A DNA stretch of 64,000 bases from NCBI RefSeq assembly GCF_000429185.2, contig NZ_AUBJ02000001.1:1736001-1800000 (forward strand), in the 5' to 3' direction. This document shows, piece by piece, positions 52,729 to 62,128 of this stretch. The DNA comes from Actinoalloteichus caeruleus DSM 43889. Its GTDB lineage: Bacteria; Actinomycetota; Actinomycetes; Mycobacteriales; Pseudonocardiaceae. Within the stretch, counting starts at the first letter, position 1. The number at the start of each line of letters is the position of its first letter. The notes under the pieces were generated by a model. That model saw only the letters and a list, made by a program, of their open reading frames with translations. It ran no database searches and was not told the DNA's origin. Made by a program: the position numbers and the translations under genes.

Positions 52729-53759
52729 GACGGGTCCCCGAGCAGGGGCGCGGCCGCGTCGGCGATCCCGAGCAGGTAGTCCAGGTCCGCGACGGCCTCG
52801 TCCAGGGGCAGCACCGGTTCGGCGGTGCCGGCGGCGACCTCGGCCACGTTCTCCCACATCGCCCGGTACCCGTCGAGCGGGGTGGACCAGCGCCGGGTCT
52901 CCCCCGCCGCCGTCCAGCGCGCCGTGGCGGACCCGGCGCGCAGGTAGGAGGAGGGCAGGTCGACCCGCAGCCGGCCTCCCTCGCCTCGGGCGTCCACATG
53001 CCAGTCCGGCCGCCGCCAGTCCCCGGCGGAGAACCCGGAGAGGACGGCGGTGCCGCCCGGGCCGGCCAGCCCCAGCAGGTAGCCGCCGGAGGGCAGCAGC
53101 CTGGCGTGGGTCACCCGGTCCACCTCCGGGAGGAGCGCCCGCAGGTGGGTCGCGGTGTGGACACCCAACCCCAACAGGGCGAACCGGAGCACGACGGCGC
53201 GGGCCGAGGGGTCGGTGATGGGCGGTGGCGCCGGCGGCGCGGGTGGAGGTGCGGCGCCGGACGCCAGGGCGACCAGCACCTCGGTGCGCGGCACCCAGGC
53301 GCGGACCCGCACCCGCCGGGCTCCTCCCAGCCGGGGGCGCGCGTGCCCCAGGGCCGCCCGCCACGCGGGGTCGTAGGAGTGCATGGTCCCGACCAGCACC
53401 CGGGTGCCGGCGCGGTCGGCGGCGGTGGCGATCCGCCGGGCGTCCTCGACGCCCAGCGCGAGCGGCTTCTCGCACAGCACGACCCGCTTGCCGGCCTCGC
53501 AGGCCGCGACGACGTGATCGGCGTGCGTCCAGTGCGGACCGCAGACCGCGACGACGTCGACCGCCTCGTCGTCGAGCAGGGCGGCCACGTCCACCCCCGC
53601 CCGAGCGCTCATCTGAGCGCCCTCCAGGGCGGTTCTGGCGGAGTCGGGTGTCGCGGCCACGGCGTGGACCACGGGGAGCCGGTCAGCCAGCTCCCGCAGC
53701 ACCGGGAGGTGCACGCTCCGTACAACACGACCGGTCCCGATGATGCCGACTCCCGCCAT
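52725..53759 (-). CDS. Gfo/Idh/MocA-family oxidoreductase
   Basis: A 344-residue NAD(P)-dependent dehydrogenase. Rossmann fingerprint GIIGTGRVVRSVHLPVL at the N terminus, AVCGPHWTHADHV, CEKPLALGVEDA with the conserved lysine. In the third motif the histidine remains (LGLGVHTATHL) but the flanking aspartates of D-x-G-x-H-x-x-D are not seen, so substrate handling may differ. ATG at 53759 shares one base with the flavoenzyme stop (TGATG). Next to a pyranose oxidase-like enzyme, it probably reduces a keto-sugar or keto-glycoside. Confidence 0.85.
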   Translation of the reverse strand: MAGVGIIGTGRVVRSVHLPVLRELADRLPVVHAVAATPDSARTALEGAQMSARAGVDVAALLDDEAVDVVAVCGPHWTHADHVVAACEAGKRVVLCEKPLALGVEDARRIATAADRAGTRVLVGTMHSYDPAWRAALGHARPRLGGARRVRVRAWVPRTEVLVALASGAAPPPAPPAPPPITDPSARAVVLRFALLGLGVHTATHLRALLPEVDRVTHARLLPSGGYLLGLAGPGGTAVLSGFSAGDWRRPDWHVDARGEGGRLRVDLPSSYLRAGSATARWTAAGETRRWSTPLDGYRAMWENVAEVAAGTAEPVLPLDEAVADLDYLLGIADAAAPLLGDPS

Positions 53760-55218
53760 CACACCCCCTGGATCATCCGCGCCACCGCCGCCGCCGAGCG
53801 CACGGCGAGGGCCGCGCTGGTGAGCGTCGGGTTCGCCGCCGTGGGCCAGCCGATGACCCCGTTGCCGCCGACGACGAGGTTGTCCACACCCCACACCCGG
53901 CCGTCCCGGTCGCAGACCGAGGTGCGCGGGTCGTCGCCCATCCGCACCGTGCCCTGGTAGTGCAGGGAGCTGCCCGCCGGCAACAGCCGGGGCTCACCCC
54001 CGGGGGTCGCCTCCCCGAGCGAGGCGGCCACCGTGGACACGAGTTCGGCGGCGCGGGCGGCGATGGCCCGGTCGGCCCGGGTGAGCCCGTACTCCACGCG
54101 GGGCGCCGGCATCCCGTAGGCGTCGAGCCGCTCCGCCGAGAAGGTGACGCGGTCCCGGGCACGGATCTCCTTGGCCGCGTACCAGGTCAGGCTCAGCAGG
54201 GGCCGTGGGTCGGCGACCCGGGCCCAGCGGGCCGAGGTCGGCGAGCATGACCTGCCCGTGGAAGGGGTGCCCGCTGGTCCAGGGGACCCGCAGGACACCG
54301 GTCACCAGGTCCCGCCACTCCCGTCGAACGGTTCGGCCGGTTCGGGGTGACGGGGAGGGTCGTCGAGGTCCAGCAACGCCCACGCCATCACCGCCAGGTG
54401 GTCGTTGAGGTACCGGCCCAGGGCTGGTGGTCGCAACCCCGACGCCCACAACAGCTGCGGTCCTCGGAACGCGTCGGCCGCCACGGCCACCGCGCGGACC
54501 GCACCACCCACCGCCGGCCACCGCGCAGGCACTCCAGTTCCGCGCCGACCACCCGGCCGTCGTCGAGGAGCAGCCGGCGGCACAGGGTCTCGGGGCGCAG
54601 CAGGAACCCCGGCTGGCGGTCGAGGTCGCCGAGCACGGTGTCGACACCGCCCCACTCCCCCGGCCCGCCCGCCATCGGCATCCACCCGACGTCCTGACCG
54701 GGCAGGGCGTCCCGGAGCCCGGCGAGCAACCGGGTGCCGGCGGCGGTGTCGGCGTAGGGCCGGGCGCGCACCCCCAGCAGCCGCTCGGCGACGGCGAGGT
54801 CGTCGGAACCGACGAACGGGGACCGCTCCGCCGGCCCCGGGCGGGGGGTGGCGCAGGTCCAGTGGCCGCCCATGCCGCCGACGCAGGTGGACAGCGCGGC
54901 GGCGGGCATCCCGTCCTGCTCGTCGCCCTCCGGGTCGGCCGGGCGCAGCAGCCCGGTCCCGAACCGGGGCGTGACCGCGCCGGCTCCGACCGCCGGGTAC
55001 CGCCCGGCGGAGCGGTGGCGGGGTTCGGCCCGGTCGGCGGCCGGGAGGTTGTGCACGTTGCGGCCGGGTGGCCCGGTCACGGCGGGGCCCGCGTCGACGA
55101 CGAGCACCGAGGCCCCGGGGACGAGGTCCCGGACGCGGCGGGCGACGGTCGCGCCGACGGGTCCGCTGCCGACCACCAGCAGGTCCACGGTGGAGGGTCC
55201 CTCCGGTGGGTCGGTCAC
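53759..55218 (-). CDS. Pyranose 2-oxidase-like GMC flavoenzyme (frame broken)
   Basis: About 486 residues when frame changes are repaired. FAD-binding start [31 protein letters not shown], the equivalent of the pyranose 2-oxidase histidine-flavin attachment motif; [27 protein letters not shown] with the active-site histidine; and [17 protein letters not shown] with the partner asparagine. Such enzymes oxidise C2 or C3 of sugars or glycosides. Frames change near 54515, 54320-54322 (one G restores EPFD-GEWRDLV) and 54218-54228. The first two fit one lost base each; the third needs one extra or two missing bases. All key motifs survive, so a sequence error is likelier than decay. GTG at 55218 overlaps the GT2 stop. 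Confidence 0.8.
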
Positions 55219-56693
55219 GGCGTGGCCCGGGGCGGTCGGAGACCCTGCTCCTCCAGCAGGGTCAGCAGGTTGTCGATGGACAGGTCGTCGGGGCCGGGAG
55301 GTTCCCCGGTGCCCCACTCGGCCGCGTCCACCCCCTCCACCCCGCCGATCTCGTCCAGGACGCCGTCGAGGTCGGACGCATCCGGGGACAGCAGGGCGGC
55401 CCGCCGCACCAGGGCCGTCCGTTCGAGCCGGCCGAGCTCGCCCCCTTCGGGGAGGCCGAGCGGGACGACCGCGAGGCGCCGGACGTCCGACCACCGCACC
55501 AGCCGGGCCAGCGCCCCGGGGTGGAGGCGCCACCCGGCCGGGCAGGTGAACCGGAACGGGACGGGGAACGAGTCGCGCCCGGCCGAGGTGGCGAACCGGA
55601 CCCGGCCCTCCCCCCGGTAGTGGACCCGGGTGAGCCGGGCGTCGACGAACTCCTCGGCGAGCACGTCCCGCCGTTCCCCGCCCAACTCGTCCCACGGCCC
55701 CAGCAGCGTGACCCGCACGTCGGGCACCCCGCCGGCCAGGGCCGCGTCCACGCTCGCGCACACCGCCTCGTGCCCGGCGCCCCGGGTGTCGATCACGACG
55801 TCGACGTAGGGCACCGTCCACTGCCGCGCCACGCCCCGGCGGGCCAGCCGCAGCGTCGGCACGAGATCCGCCAGGTAGGGGCGGTTGTGCCGGACCGTGC
55901 TCTCGGGGTCGCGGAGCAGACCGGAGGCGCCGAGGTGCCAGGACGTCGCGCCCGCCTCCGGCACGAACACCGCACCGGCCTGCGACAGCCGGTAGCCCAG
56001 CTCGGTGTCCTCGCCGTGCGTCAGGCGCGGGTCGACGCCCCCGGCGGCCCGCAGCAGGTCGGCGGGGACGGACATGCTGGCGCCCACCAGGGTGGTGCCC
56101 ACGCTCGGCCCGGCCTCCCGCAGCCCGTCGGTCTCCCCGCTGACCGCGTCGATCCAGTGGTTGGGCGTGGCGCCGGCCGGGTCGTACAGCTCACCGGAAC
56201 GGCCCTCCGCGACCGAGGCCCGCACCTGCTCCGGGGTGAGGTCGCCGCTGGTGAAGTCCACCATCAGCCGGTGGCCGAGCACGACGAGGTAGTCGGCGAG
56301 GTGGTGCCACCGCAGGTGCAGCTCCACCTCCTCCCGGCAGGCGATCATGTCCGCGTCGAGCCGGTGGATGACCGTGCCCTCGGCGACGTCGACGCCCCGC
56401 CGCAGCGCGTGCCCCGGCCCCCACCCGTCGGGACCCGCCGTCACCAGCCGGGTGCGCTCCGGCCTGATCTCCGGCAACCGGACCGGCGGGGTGCTGCCGT
56501 CGTCGACCACGACGACCTCCAGCAGTTCAGCCGGGTAGGACTGGGCCGCCAACGCGGCCAGGGTGAGGTCCAGCCGGTCGTGGTAGTCGTGCGCGGGGAT
56601 GACGACGCTCACGGGCAGCTCCGGCGTCCACCCGCCCGGGTCCGGTGGGTGGAGCACCCCGTGGTCGTTGTGCCGGATGCGGGGACGGGCCAT
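55215..56693 (-). CDS. Family 2 glycosyltransferase
   Basis: A 492-residue GT-A fold transferase. [19 protein letters not shown] at about 28, [26 protein letters not shown] (DxD-type metal site), then a C-terminal galactosyltransferase-like part ([23 protein letters not shown]) and an extra domain of about 150 residues of unknown role. No membrane segment is evident, so it may act on a soluble glycoside. ATG at 56693 shares one base with the preceding GT stop. GT2 enzymes are unusual in macrolide clusters; it may extend the sugar placed by the other GT. Confidence 0.87.
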   Translation of the reverse strand: MARPRIRHNDHGVLHPPDPGGWTPELPVSVVIPAHDYHDRLDLTLAALAAQSYPAELLEVVVVDDGSTPPVRLPEIRPERTRLVTAGPDGWGPGHALRRGVDVAEGTVIHRLDADMIACREEVELHLRWHHLADYLVVLGHRLMVDFTSGDLTPEQVRASVAEGRSGELYDPAGATPNHWIDAVSGETDGLREAGPSVGTTLVGASMSVPADLLRAAGGVDPRLTHGEDTELGYRLSQAGAVFVPEAGATSWHLGASGLLRDPESTVRHNRPYLADLVPTLRLARRGVARQWTVPYVDVVIDTRGAGHEAVCASVDAALAGGVPDVRVTLLGPWDELGGERRDVLAEEFVDARLTRVHYRGEGRVRFATSAGRDSFPVPFRFTCPAGWRLHPGALARLVRWSDVRRLAVVPLGLPEGGELGRLERTALVRRAALLSPDASDLDGVLDEIGGVEGVDAAEWGTGEPPGPDDLSIDNLLTLLEEQGLRPPRATP

Positions 56694-57886
56694 CACCGCA
56701 CCAGCCCTTCCAGGTGGGCCACGGCCGACTCCACCGGCGGCAGGGCCAGCATCCGCCGCTGCGCGCCGCGAAGCCGCGCTTCGTACCCGGGATCGTCCAG
56801 CAGGGTCCGGCAGGCCTCGGCGACGTGGTGGCCCTCGGGGTCGGCGACCCGCACCCCCAGGCCGAGCTCGATCAGCCGGTCGCTGTTGTGCTCCTGGTCG
56901 CCGAACAGGGGCAGCACCGCCATCGGCACCGCCGCGCGCATCGACTCGCGGATGCTGTTGTAGCCGCCGTGGGTGACGAACAGCTGCGCGCACTGCAACA
57001 GCGACGGCTGGGGGATGTGGTCGACCACGTGCACGTTCTCCCCGGCGAGGTCCGGGTCGACGGGGATCCCCCCTGTGGCGACCACGCCCACGCAGTCCAG
57101 TTCGGACAGGCCGGCGATGAAGGACTCGGGGACCACCGCGAACGGGTGCTCGGTGACGGAGTCGGGGAGCTGCCCAGGCTCCGGGGTGAACCCGGGGAGC
57201 ATGGTGCCGGCCGAGGCGATGACCAGCGGTCGGTCCGCCGGCAGGTCGGCGACCCAGTCCGGGAGCCGTTCGGCGCGGGTCACCGCCGCCGGCTGCTGGT
57301 AGGCGAAGGCCGGTGCGGCGTCCGACCGGGCGAAGGAGAGTTCGGCGGGCACGCAGTCCAGGCGGCCGTGCGGGTACATGGCCAGCGGGTCGTCCAGGGG
57401 TGCCAGCCCCAGCTCGGCGCGGCGCCCGTTGAGCTCGGCGTGCACCAACGCGGGGTCGAGGAACTGGCCGGTCCCCGACGGCGCGGGCACCGAGGGGACT
57501 CCGAGCGCCTCCGCGACCAGGGCGCCAGCGAAGTCGGTGCCGTCCCGCAACACCAGGTCGGGGTCGAAGTCCCGGGCCAGGGGCAGGATCGCCTCGTGGT
57601 TGGCTGCGATGTGGGGGCCGCAGCCGGTCATCACCCACAGCGCCTGGTGGTGCCGGTCGACGTCCGCCGGCACCGTGGAGGTGCCGTCGGCCAGGGCCCG
57701 CATCACCAGGTCGGCCAGTTCGGACAGGACCGGTTCGACGCGGACCGGTTCACCGTCGAACACGGCTGCCGGTTTCGGCGGCGCGACGACCAGGAGCTCG
57801 TGCCCGGCCGCGACGAGGCCCCGCGCGAGGGGCAGCAGCGCCCTGGCGTGGGAGGGGGTTCCGGTGATCGTGCAGAGCACGCGCAT
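56693..57886 (-). CDS. Macrolide-type (GT1) glycosyltransferase
   Basis: A 397-residue GT-B transferase of the natural-product family. MRVLCTITGTPSHARALLPL N-terminal acceptor domain; C-terminal nucleotide-sugar domain with LVIASAGTML and LFVTHGGYNSIRESM (HGG donor motif), PLFGDQEHNSDRL. ATG at 57886 with AGAAGGA upstream. It lies 35 bases after the UDP-glucose dehydrogenase gene, so UDP-glucuronate is a likely donor and the polyketide the acceptor. No auxiliary activator protein is beside it. Confidence 0.92.
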   Translation of the reverse strand: MRVLCTITGTPSHARALLPLARGLVAAGHELLVVAPPKPAAVFDGEPVRVEPVLSELADLVMRALADGTSTVPADVDRHHQALWVMTGCGPHIAANHEAILPLARDFDPDLVLRDGTDFAGALVAEALGVPSVPAPSGTGQFLDPALVHAELNGRRAELGLAPLDDPLAMYPHGRLDCVPAELSFARSDAAPAFAYQQPAAVTRAERLPDWVADLPADRPLVIASAGTMLPGFTPEPGQLPDSVTEHPFAVVPESFIAGLSELDCVGVVATGGIPVDPDLAGENVHVVDHIPQPSLLQCAQLFVTHGGYNSIRESMRAAVPMAVLPLFGDQEHNSDRLIELGLGVRVADPEGHHVAEACRTLLDDPGYEARLRGAQRRMLALPPVESAVAHLEGLVR

Positions 57887-57921
57887 CGCGGTGTCCTTCT
57901 CTTCTCGGATGGTCGACCCGG

Positions 57922-59253
57922 TCAGGGTTCGGGGACCAGGTCGGGCTCGGCACGGGCCGCCCCGGGGGCGGCACCGAAACCGGTCAACGTGATCCCCGCG
58001 CCGGCGAGCACGTCGGGATCGAGGTGGTTGCGGGTGTCGACGACGACGGGCCGGGCCAGCAGCCCGGCCACCCGCGACCAGTCCAGTGCCCGGAACGACG
58101 GCCACTCGGTGAGCAGCACCAACCCGTCCGCGCCTTTCGCCGCCTGGTAGGGGTCGTCGGTGACCGCCACCGCGTCACCGGGGATCTCCCGGGTCACCGC
58201 GACCGCCGGGTCGTGGGCGACGAGCTCGGCACCCCGGCGCACCAGCAGTTCCGCGATCGCCAGCGCGGGCGAGTCACGCAGGTCGTCCGTTCCGGCCTTG
58301 AAGGTGAGGCCCAACAGCCCGAGCCGGAGCCCGTCGAGGGACCCACCGCAGGCGGCCTCGACCCTGTCCACCACCCGCTCCCGCTGCCGCTCGTTGGTGC
58401 GGACGGCCTCGGCGAGGAGGGGGAAGTCGAAACCCACCGACTCCGAGACCCGCAGCAGCGCCATCGTGTCCTTCGGCAGGCAGGACCCGCCCCACCCCGG
58501 CCCCGGCCGCAGGTAGGACTGGCCGATCCGCTGGTCGTAGCCCATGCCGGTGAGGATGTCGGCGATGTTCCCGCCGAGGCGTTCGGACAGCTCGGCGATG
58601 GAGTTGACGTAGGACAGCTTCGTGGCGAGGAAGCAGTTCGCCGCGTACTTGACCAGTTCGGCGCTGGTGGCGTCGGTGAGCACGGCCGGCGCCCCGAGCC
58701 GCGCGTAGAGGGCGAGGACCCGTTCGGCCGCGCGGCGGCTGTCGGAACCGACGACGATCCGGTCGGGTGAGAGGAAGTCCGCCACCGCGCTGCCCTCGCG
58801 GAGGAACTCGGGGTTGCTGACGACGTGGACGTCGTCGCGGCCCAGGATCTCCGCCATCCCACGCGCCGTCCCCACCGGGACGGTGGACTTGTTCACCAGG
58901 ACGCAGCCCGGGGCCAGCAGTGCTCCGGTCTCCGCCAGGACCGCCGACACCGCCGTGAGGTCGGCCGTCCCGTCCGGCCCCATCGGGGTGGGCAGGCAGA
59001 GGATGACCACCTCGGCGTCGCGGACCGCCCCGGCCGACCCGACCTCGAAGGCGAGCAGCCCGGAGGCCTGGCCCTGCCGGATCAGCTCGGGCAGCCCCGG
59101 TTCGAGGATGTCGACCTCGCCCCGGCGGAGGCGGTCGACCTTGGCGGAGTCGATGTCGGCGCACCGCACGCGATGTCCCAGCGAGGCCAGGCACGCTCCG
59201 GTGGTGAGTCCGACGTAGCCGCTCCCGATGACGGCGACGGTGTAGCGGTACAC
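57922..59253 (-). CDS. UDP-glucose 6-dehydrogenase
   Basis: 443 residues; oxidises UDP-glucose twice to UDP-glucuronate with NAD. N-terminal VAVIGSGYVGLTTGACLASL, NPEFLREGSAVADF, the LVKYAANCFLATKLSYVN helix, and GWGGSCLPKDT with the catalytic cysteine; C-terminal FKAGTDDLRDSPAL. GTG at 59253 follows AAGGAGA by seven bases. First clear gene of the sugar operon, which suggests a glucuronic acid or derived sugar on the product. Confidence 0.95.
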   Translation of the reverse strand: MYRYTVAVIGSGYVGLTTGACLASLGHRVRCADIDSAKVDRLRRGEVDILEPGLPELIRQGQASGLLAFEVGSAGAVRDAEVVILCLPTPMGPDGTADLTAVSAVLAETGALLAPGCVLVNKSTVPVGTARGMAEILGRDDVHVVSNPEFLREGSAVADFLSPDRIVVGSDSRRAAERVLALYARLGAPAVLTDATSAELVKYAANCFLATKLSYVNSIAELSERLGGNIADILTGMGYDQRIGQSYLRPGPGWGGSCLPKDTMALLRVSESVGFDFPLLAEAVRTNERQRERVVDRVEAACGGSLDGLRLGLLGLTFKAGTDDLRDSPALAIAELLVRRGAELVAHDPAVAVTREIPGDAVAVTDDPYQAAKGADGLVLLTEWPSFRALDWSRVAGLLARPVVVDTRNHLDPDVLAGAGITLTGFGAAPGAARAEPDLVPEP

Positions 59254-59527
59254 GGGGCTTCTCCTTGCCTCGGAACTGCCTGCTGGAGGGCCCGGCGGCG
59301 GGTGGCGCGGACACCGGCCCAGCCCGTGGGCGCCGCGCGGTCCGCGAGCACGGCGGCGGCCGCGAGCACGGCGGCGGCGACGGGCAGCGGGAGGCGCGGG
59401 ACGGGCAGCGCGGTCACCGCCCGCGGAGGCTCGCTGGCGTAGGTGAGCGGGGTGAGCGCGCACACCGCCTGCCCGACGGGGAGGTCACCGGACGGCGGCG
59501 GGGGGACCTGGGGCGGACCGGTGGAGG

Positions 59528-59764
59528 TCATCGGCACCACGGCCACCGCGAACGCGACGTCGTGACCTCACCGGCGGTGCGCAGCACCCGGGTGGTGCCC
59601 ACGCCGACGCTCGTGGTGCCACCCGATCCGAGCAGGCCGAGGACCTCGTCACGACGCACGCAGGTGGAGGGCCCCTCCCCGGCGGGACGTCGCGCACCCG
59701 GGTGACAGGTGAGCGGTCCGCGAACCTGGACCGGGAGGTCCGGCGCTGGGGGAAGCGCGCGCAT
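59528..59764 (-). CDS. Possible small gene, perhaps frame-broken
   Basis: 78 codons from ATG 59764, preceded by GGGAGGG, with GC-rich third positions. Near 59560 the next frame continues in protein-like fashion (VAFAVAVVPMTSTGPP, DLPVGQAVCALTPL, then a hydrophobic run) toward the UDP-glucose dehydrogenase start, as if one base were missing. Not recognised; the paired strands RVLRTAGEV and VAFAVAVVP faintly recall chorismate-lyase-like folds, too weak to call. Confidence 0.3.
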   Translation of the reverse strand: MRALPPAPDLPVQVRGPLTCHPGARRPAGEGPSTCVRRDEVLGLLGSGGTTSVGVGTTRVLRTAGEVTTSRSRWPWCR

Positions 59765-59994
59765 CGGGTTCCCTCCCTCGGCCGTGAACTCCGCGAGGAC
59801 CGAACGGCGGGCGCCGGTCACGTCGTGGGCCATGGTCACCGCGCCCGACCACGCCGGAAAATGGCGGGCGGCTACCGGACACCCACTCGCGGGTAAACGC
59901 GGAGGACGGCGGACGAACACCCTGCCGTGGGAGGGACGACGGCTGCCCTGGTCCCGGAACTCGACGTGATCCAGCACGATCATCAGCAGCGGAG

Positions 59995-60338
59995 TCAGCC
60001 GGCCCACCAACTCCCGACCCCCCTTCCGTGAGCTGGTGCCGGCGTGGCACGGGCGCCCCGGGGGCGGGGCTGGTACGGACCACGCCCCGCAGCAGCAGGT
60101 GGCGGCACTGGAGGTGCCTGCGGACCGTCTCCCACGCCGGGTGCGACAGCCCCACCTGGTGGCGGACCGCGCTGGCCGTGGTGGGACCGTCGGCGACGAC
60201 TTCGAGCACGGCCGCGCCCGACACGGTCAGGTCGTGCACCCGGCAGGCGGTGGCGGTGAGCACCCTGACCGGGGCCGACGGGTCGAGGTGTCCCGCGTAG
60301 CGCGTGGGTGAGCCGGGTGGCGGGGCGTGGGGGTTCAC
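59995..60338 (-). CDS. Small hypothetical protein, winged-helix-like (possible frameshift)
   Basis: About 114 residues if one base is restored in the G run near 60018-60023; without it the frame runs on for 200 codons of poor sequence. GTG at 60338 overlaps the stop of the preceding small gene. The segment AAVLEVVADGPTTASAVRHQ then VRRHLQCRHLLLRG looks like a small PqqD-like or winged-helix domain. Function unknown. Confidence 0.4.
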
Positions 60339-60613
60339 CACGGTCCCGCCTCCTCGTGGCGGGGCAGCCAGCAGGCCAGGCGGAGCTCCAGGCCGGGGGT
60401 GAGCAGGCTGAGCGGTTCGGTGTCGGCCGCCGGTGCCCGGATCCCGCAGGCGGTCCACACGTCCACGTCGGTGCGGCCCCGGGTGAGGTGGGCGGCGGTG
60501 TGGCCGGGAAAGACGAGGGCGGCGAGGGCGGCGAACAGGTCGGGTTCCATGATCTGGGCGCAGTGCCCTCGGGGTCGGTAGGGGATCTCGGGTGGGCGGT
60601 CGTCGGCGCCCAC
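60335..60613 (-). CDS. Small hypothetical protein
   Basis: Up to 92 residues (GTG 60613) or 71 from ATG 60550 (MEPDLFAALAALVFPGHTAA). Good GC3 pattern. Not recognised. A frame change near 60620 might add an arginine-rich N-terminal part starting after the regulator stop at 60722, again by one missing base. It is coupled to the next small gene by GTGA. Confidence 0.45.
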   Translation of the reverse strand: MGADDRPPEIPYRPRGHCAQIMEPDLFAALAALVFPGHTAAHLTRGRTDVDVWTACGIRAPAADTEPLSLLTPGLELRLACWLPRHEEAGPW

Positions 60614-60721
60614 GACGACCGGGTCCCGCGGAGGGTGGACTCGGGGCGGCTGCGGGCCAGGGAGAGTCGCCGGCTGCGGCAGGCCTCCTGACGGGAGGCG
60701 CGCACGTCCTCCGGCGACGGA

Positions 60722-62128
60722 TCAGCCAGCCGGCGGGTAGGGCAGGGTGGTGCTGCTGTTCTCGTCCACCCGCAGCGGCCGGCCCAGCAACGGGAACGCC
60801 CGCTGCGGGCAGGCGGGGCGTTCGCACACCCGACATCCCATACCGATCGGCGTGACCCGGGCCTCCTCCCCCAGCGCCAACCCGTCGGAGTAGACGAGTC
60901 GCCGGGCGTGCGGGAGTTCGCAGCCCAGGCCCACGACGAAGGTCTTCCCCGGGTCGCCGTGGCCGCCGGTGGTCCTGGACACCGTGCGGGCGATCCAGAA
61001 GTACTTCTTGCCGTCGGGCAGTTCGGCGATCTGCGTGAGCACCCGACCGGGGGAGCCGAAGGCCTCGTAGATGACCCACAACGGGCAGGAACCCCCGACG
61101 CGGGAGAAGTGGAACCCGGTCGCCGACTGCCGTTTGGAGATGTTGCCCGCCCGGTCGACCCGCACGAACGAGAACGGCACGCCACGCGCGTTGCGCCGTT
61201 GGAGGGTCGACAGCCGGTGGCACACCGTCTCGAAGCCGACCCCGAAGTGGTCGCAGATCCTGGCGATGTCGTACCGGTACCGTTCCGCGACCCCGAGGAA
61301 GGTGCGGTAGGGCAGCACCAGGGCGCCGGCGAAGTAGTTGGCCAGTCCGATCCGGGCCAGGCGGCGGGCGGTGCCGCTGCCGAAGGCCCAGGACGCGACG
61401 AGCCGGTCGATGACCTCCCCCACCTCCAGGAGCGCCAGTTGGGAGGCGAGCCGGAAAGCGGCCTGACCCGGCCGCAGCGTCGGCGCGAGGTGCAGGACCC
61501 GCCGGTCGGGCTCGTAGCGGTGCTGGTCCGATCCGGGTTCGATACCCCGCGTGGTCACCTCGACCCCGTGGCGGTCGGCGAGGGCGGCGACGAGGGCGGG
61601 GCGCACCTCCCCTGGCCGCAGGCGGAGCTCCACCGCCAGGCGTTCGGCGGGTTCGTCGAGCTCGGCGACGTAGTTCTGGCGTTGGTAGAAGTAGTCGCGG
61701 ATCTCCTCGTGCGGCATGGGGCCGGCGACCCGCTCCGGATCGCGGCCGCCCGTGATCGCCGCGAGGTTCTCGGTGGCCTCCCGGTAGCGGCGGTGCAGGC
61801 CGACGAGCGCGCGGGCGACCCCGGGGAGGTTGGCGGTGAGCTCGTCGAGTTCGCCGGCGGAGAGGGTGTCGGCCACCGCCGCGTCGGCGAAGACCTCCCG
61901 GACGTCGGCGACCAGGCGCACCGTGTCCTGGGGGGCGAAGAACTCGGCGTCCAGCCCGAACGTCTCGGTCAGCCGGAGCAGGACCGGGACGGTCAGCGGT
62001 CGGGTGTCGTGTTCCAGCTGGCTGACGTAGCTCGGCGAGACGTCGAGCGACCTGGCCAGGGCGACCTGGCTGAGGCCCCGGTCCCGCCGCAGTTGCCGGA
62101 GCCGGGCTCCCGCGTAGATCTTCTCCAC
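60722..62128 (-). CDS. RamB/ScfR-type regulator (XRE HTH, short-chain fatty acyl sensing)
   Basis: A 468-residue regulator of propionate/acetate metabolism. N-terminal XRE HTH (LRQLRRDRGLSQVALARSLD, SPSYVSQLEHDTRPL), a middle IrrE/ImmA-like region (ANYFAGALVLPYRTFLGVAE) and a C-terminal cysteine-rich motif GMGCRVCERPACPQRAFP. GTG start at 62128. It is divergent from prpD-prpB and shares their upstream region, so it should control the methylcitrate cycle. Confidence 0.9.
   Translation of the reverse strand: MEKIYAGARLRQLRRDRGLSQVALARSLDVSPSYVSQLEHDTRPLTVPVLLRLTETFGLDAEFFAPQDTVRLVADVREVFADAAVADTLSAGELDELTANLPGVARALVGLHRRYREATENLAAITGGRDPERVAGPMPHEEIRDYFYQRQNYVAELDEPAERLAVELRLRPGEVRPALVAALADRHGVEVTTRGIEPGSDQHRYEPDRRVLHLAPTLRPGQAAFRLASQLALLEVGEVIDRLVASWAFGSGTARRLARIGLANYFAGALVLPYRTFLGVAERYRYDIARICDHFGVGFETVCHRLSTLQRRNARGVPFSFVRVDRAGNISKRQSATGFHFSRVGGSCPLWVIYEAFGSPGRVLTQIAELPDGKKYFWIARTVSRTTGGHGDPGKTFVVGLGCELPHARRLVYSDGLALGEEARVTPIGMGCRVCERPACPQRAFPLLGRPLRVDENSSTTLPYPPAG

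Noticed and set aside
53759-55218. Flavoenzyme as a true pseudogene
   Set aside because: All catalytic and FAD motifs are kept on both sides of each frame change, two of the three changes fit the one-base losses seen elsewhere, and flanking overlaps with both neighbours are intact.
53759-56693. Mycofactocin-like locus (GT2 next to a GMC flavoenzyme, small winged-helix gene nearby)
   Set aside because: No precursor peptide, radical SAM or creatininase gene is present, and the flavoenzyme matches pyranose 2-oxidase motifs rather than MftG.
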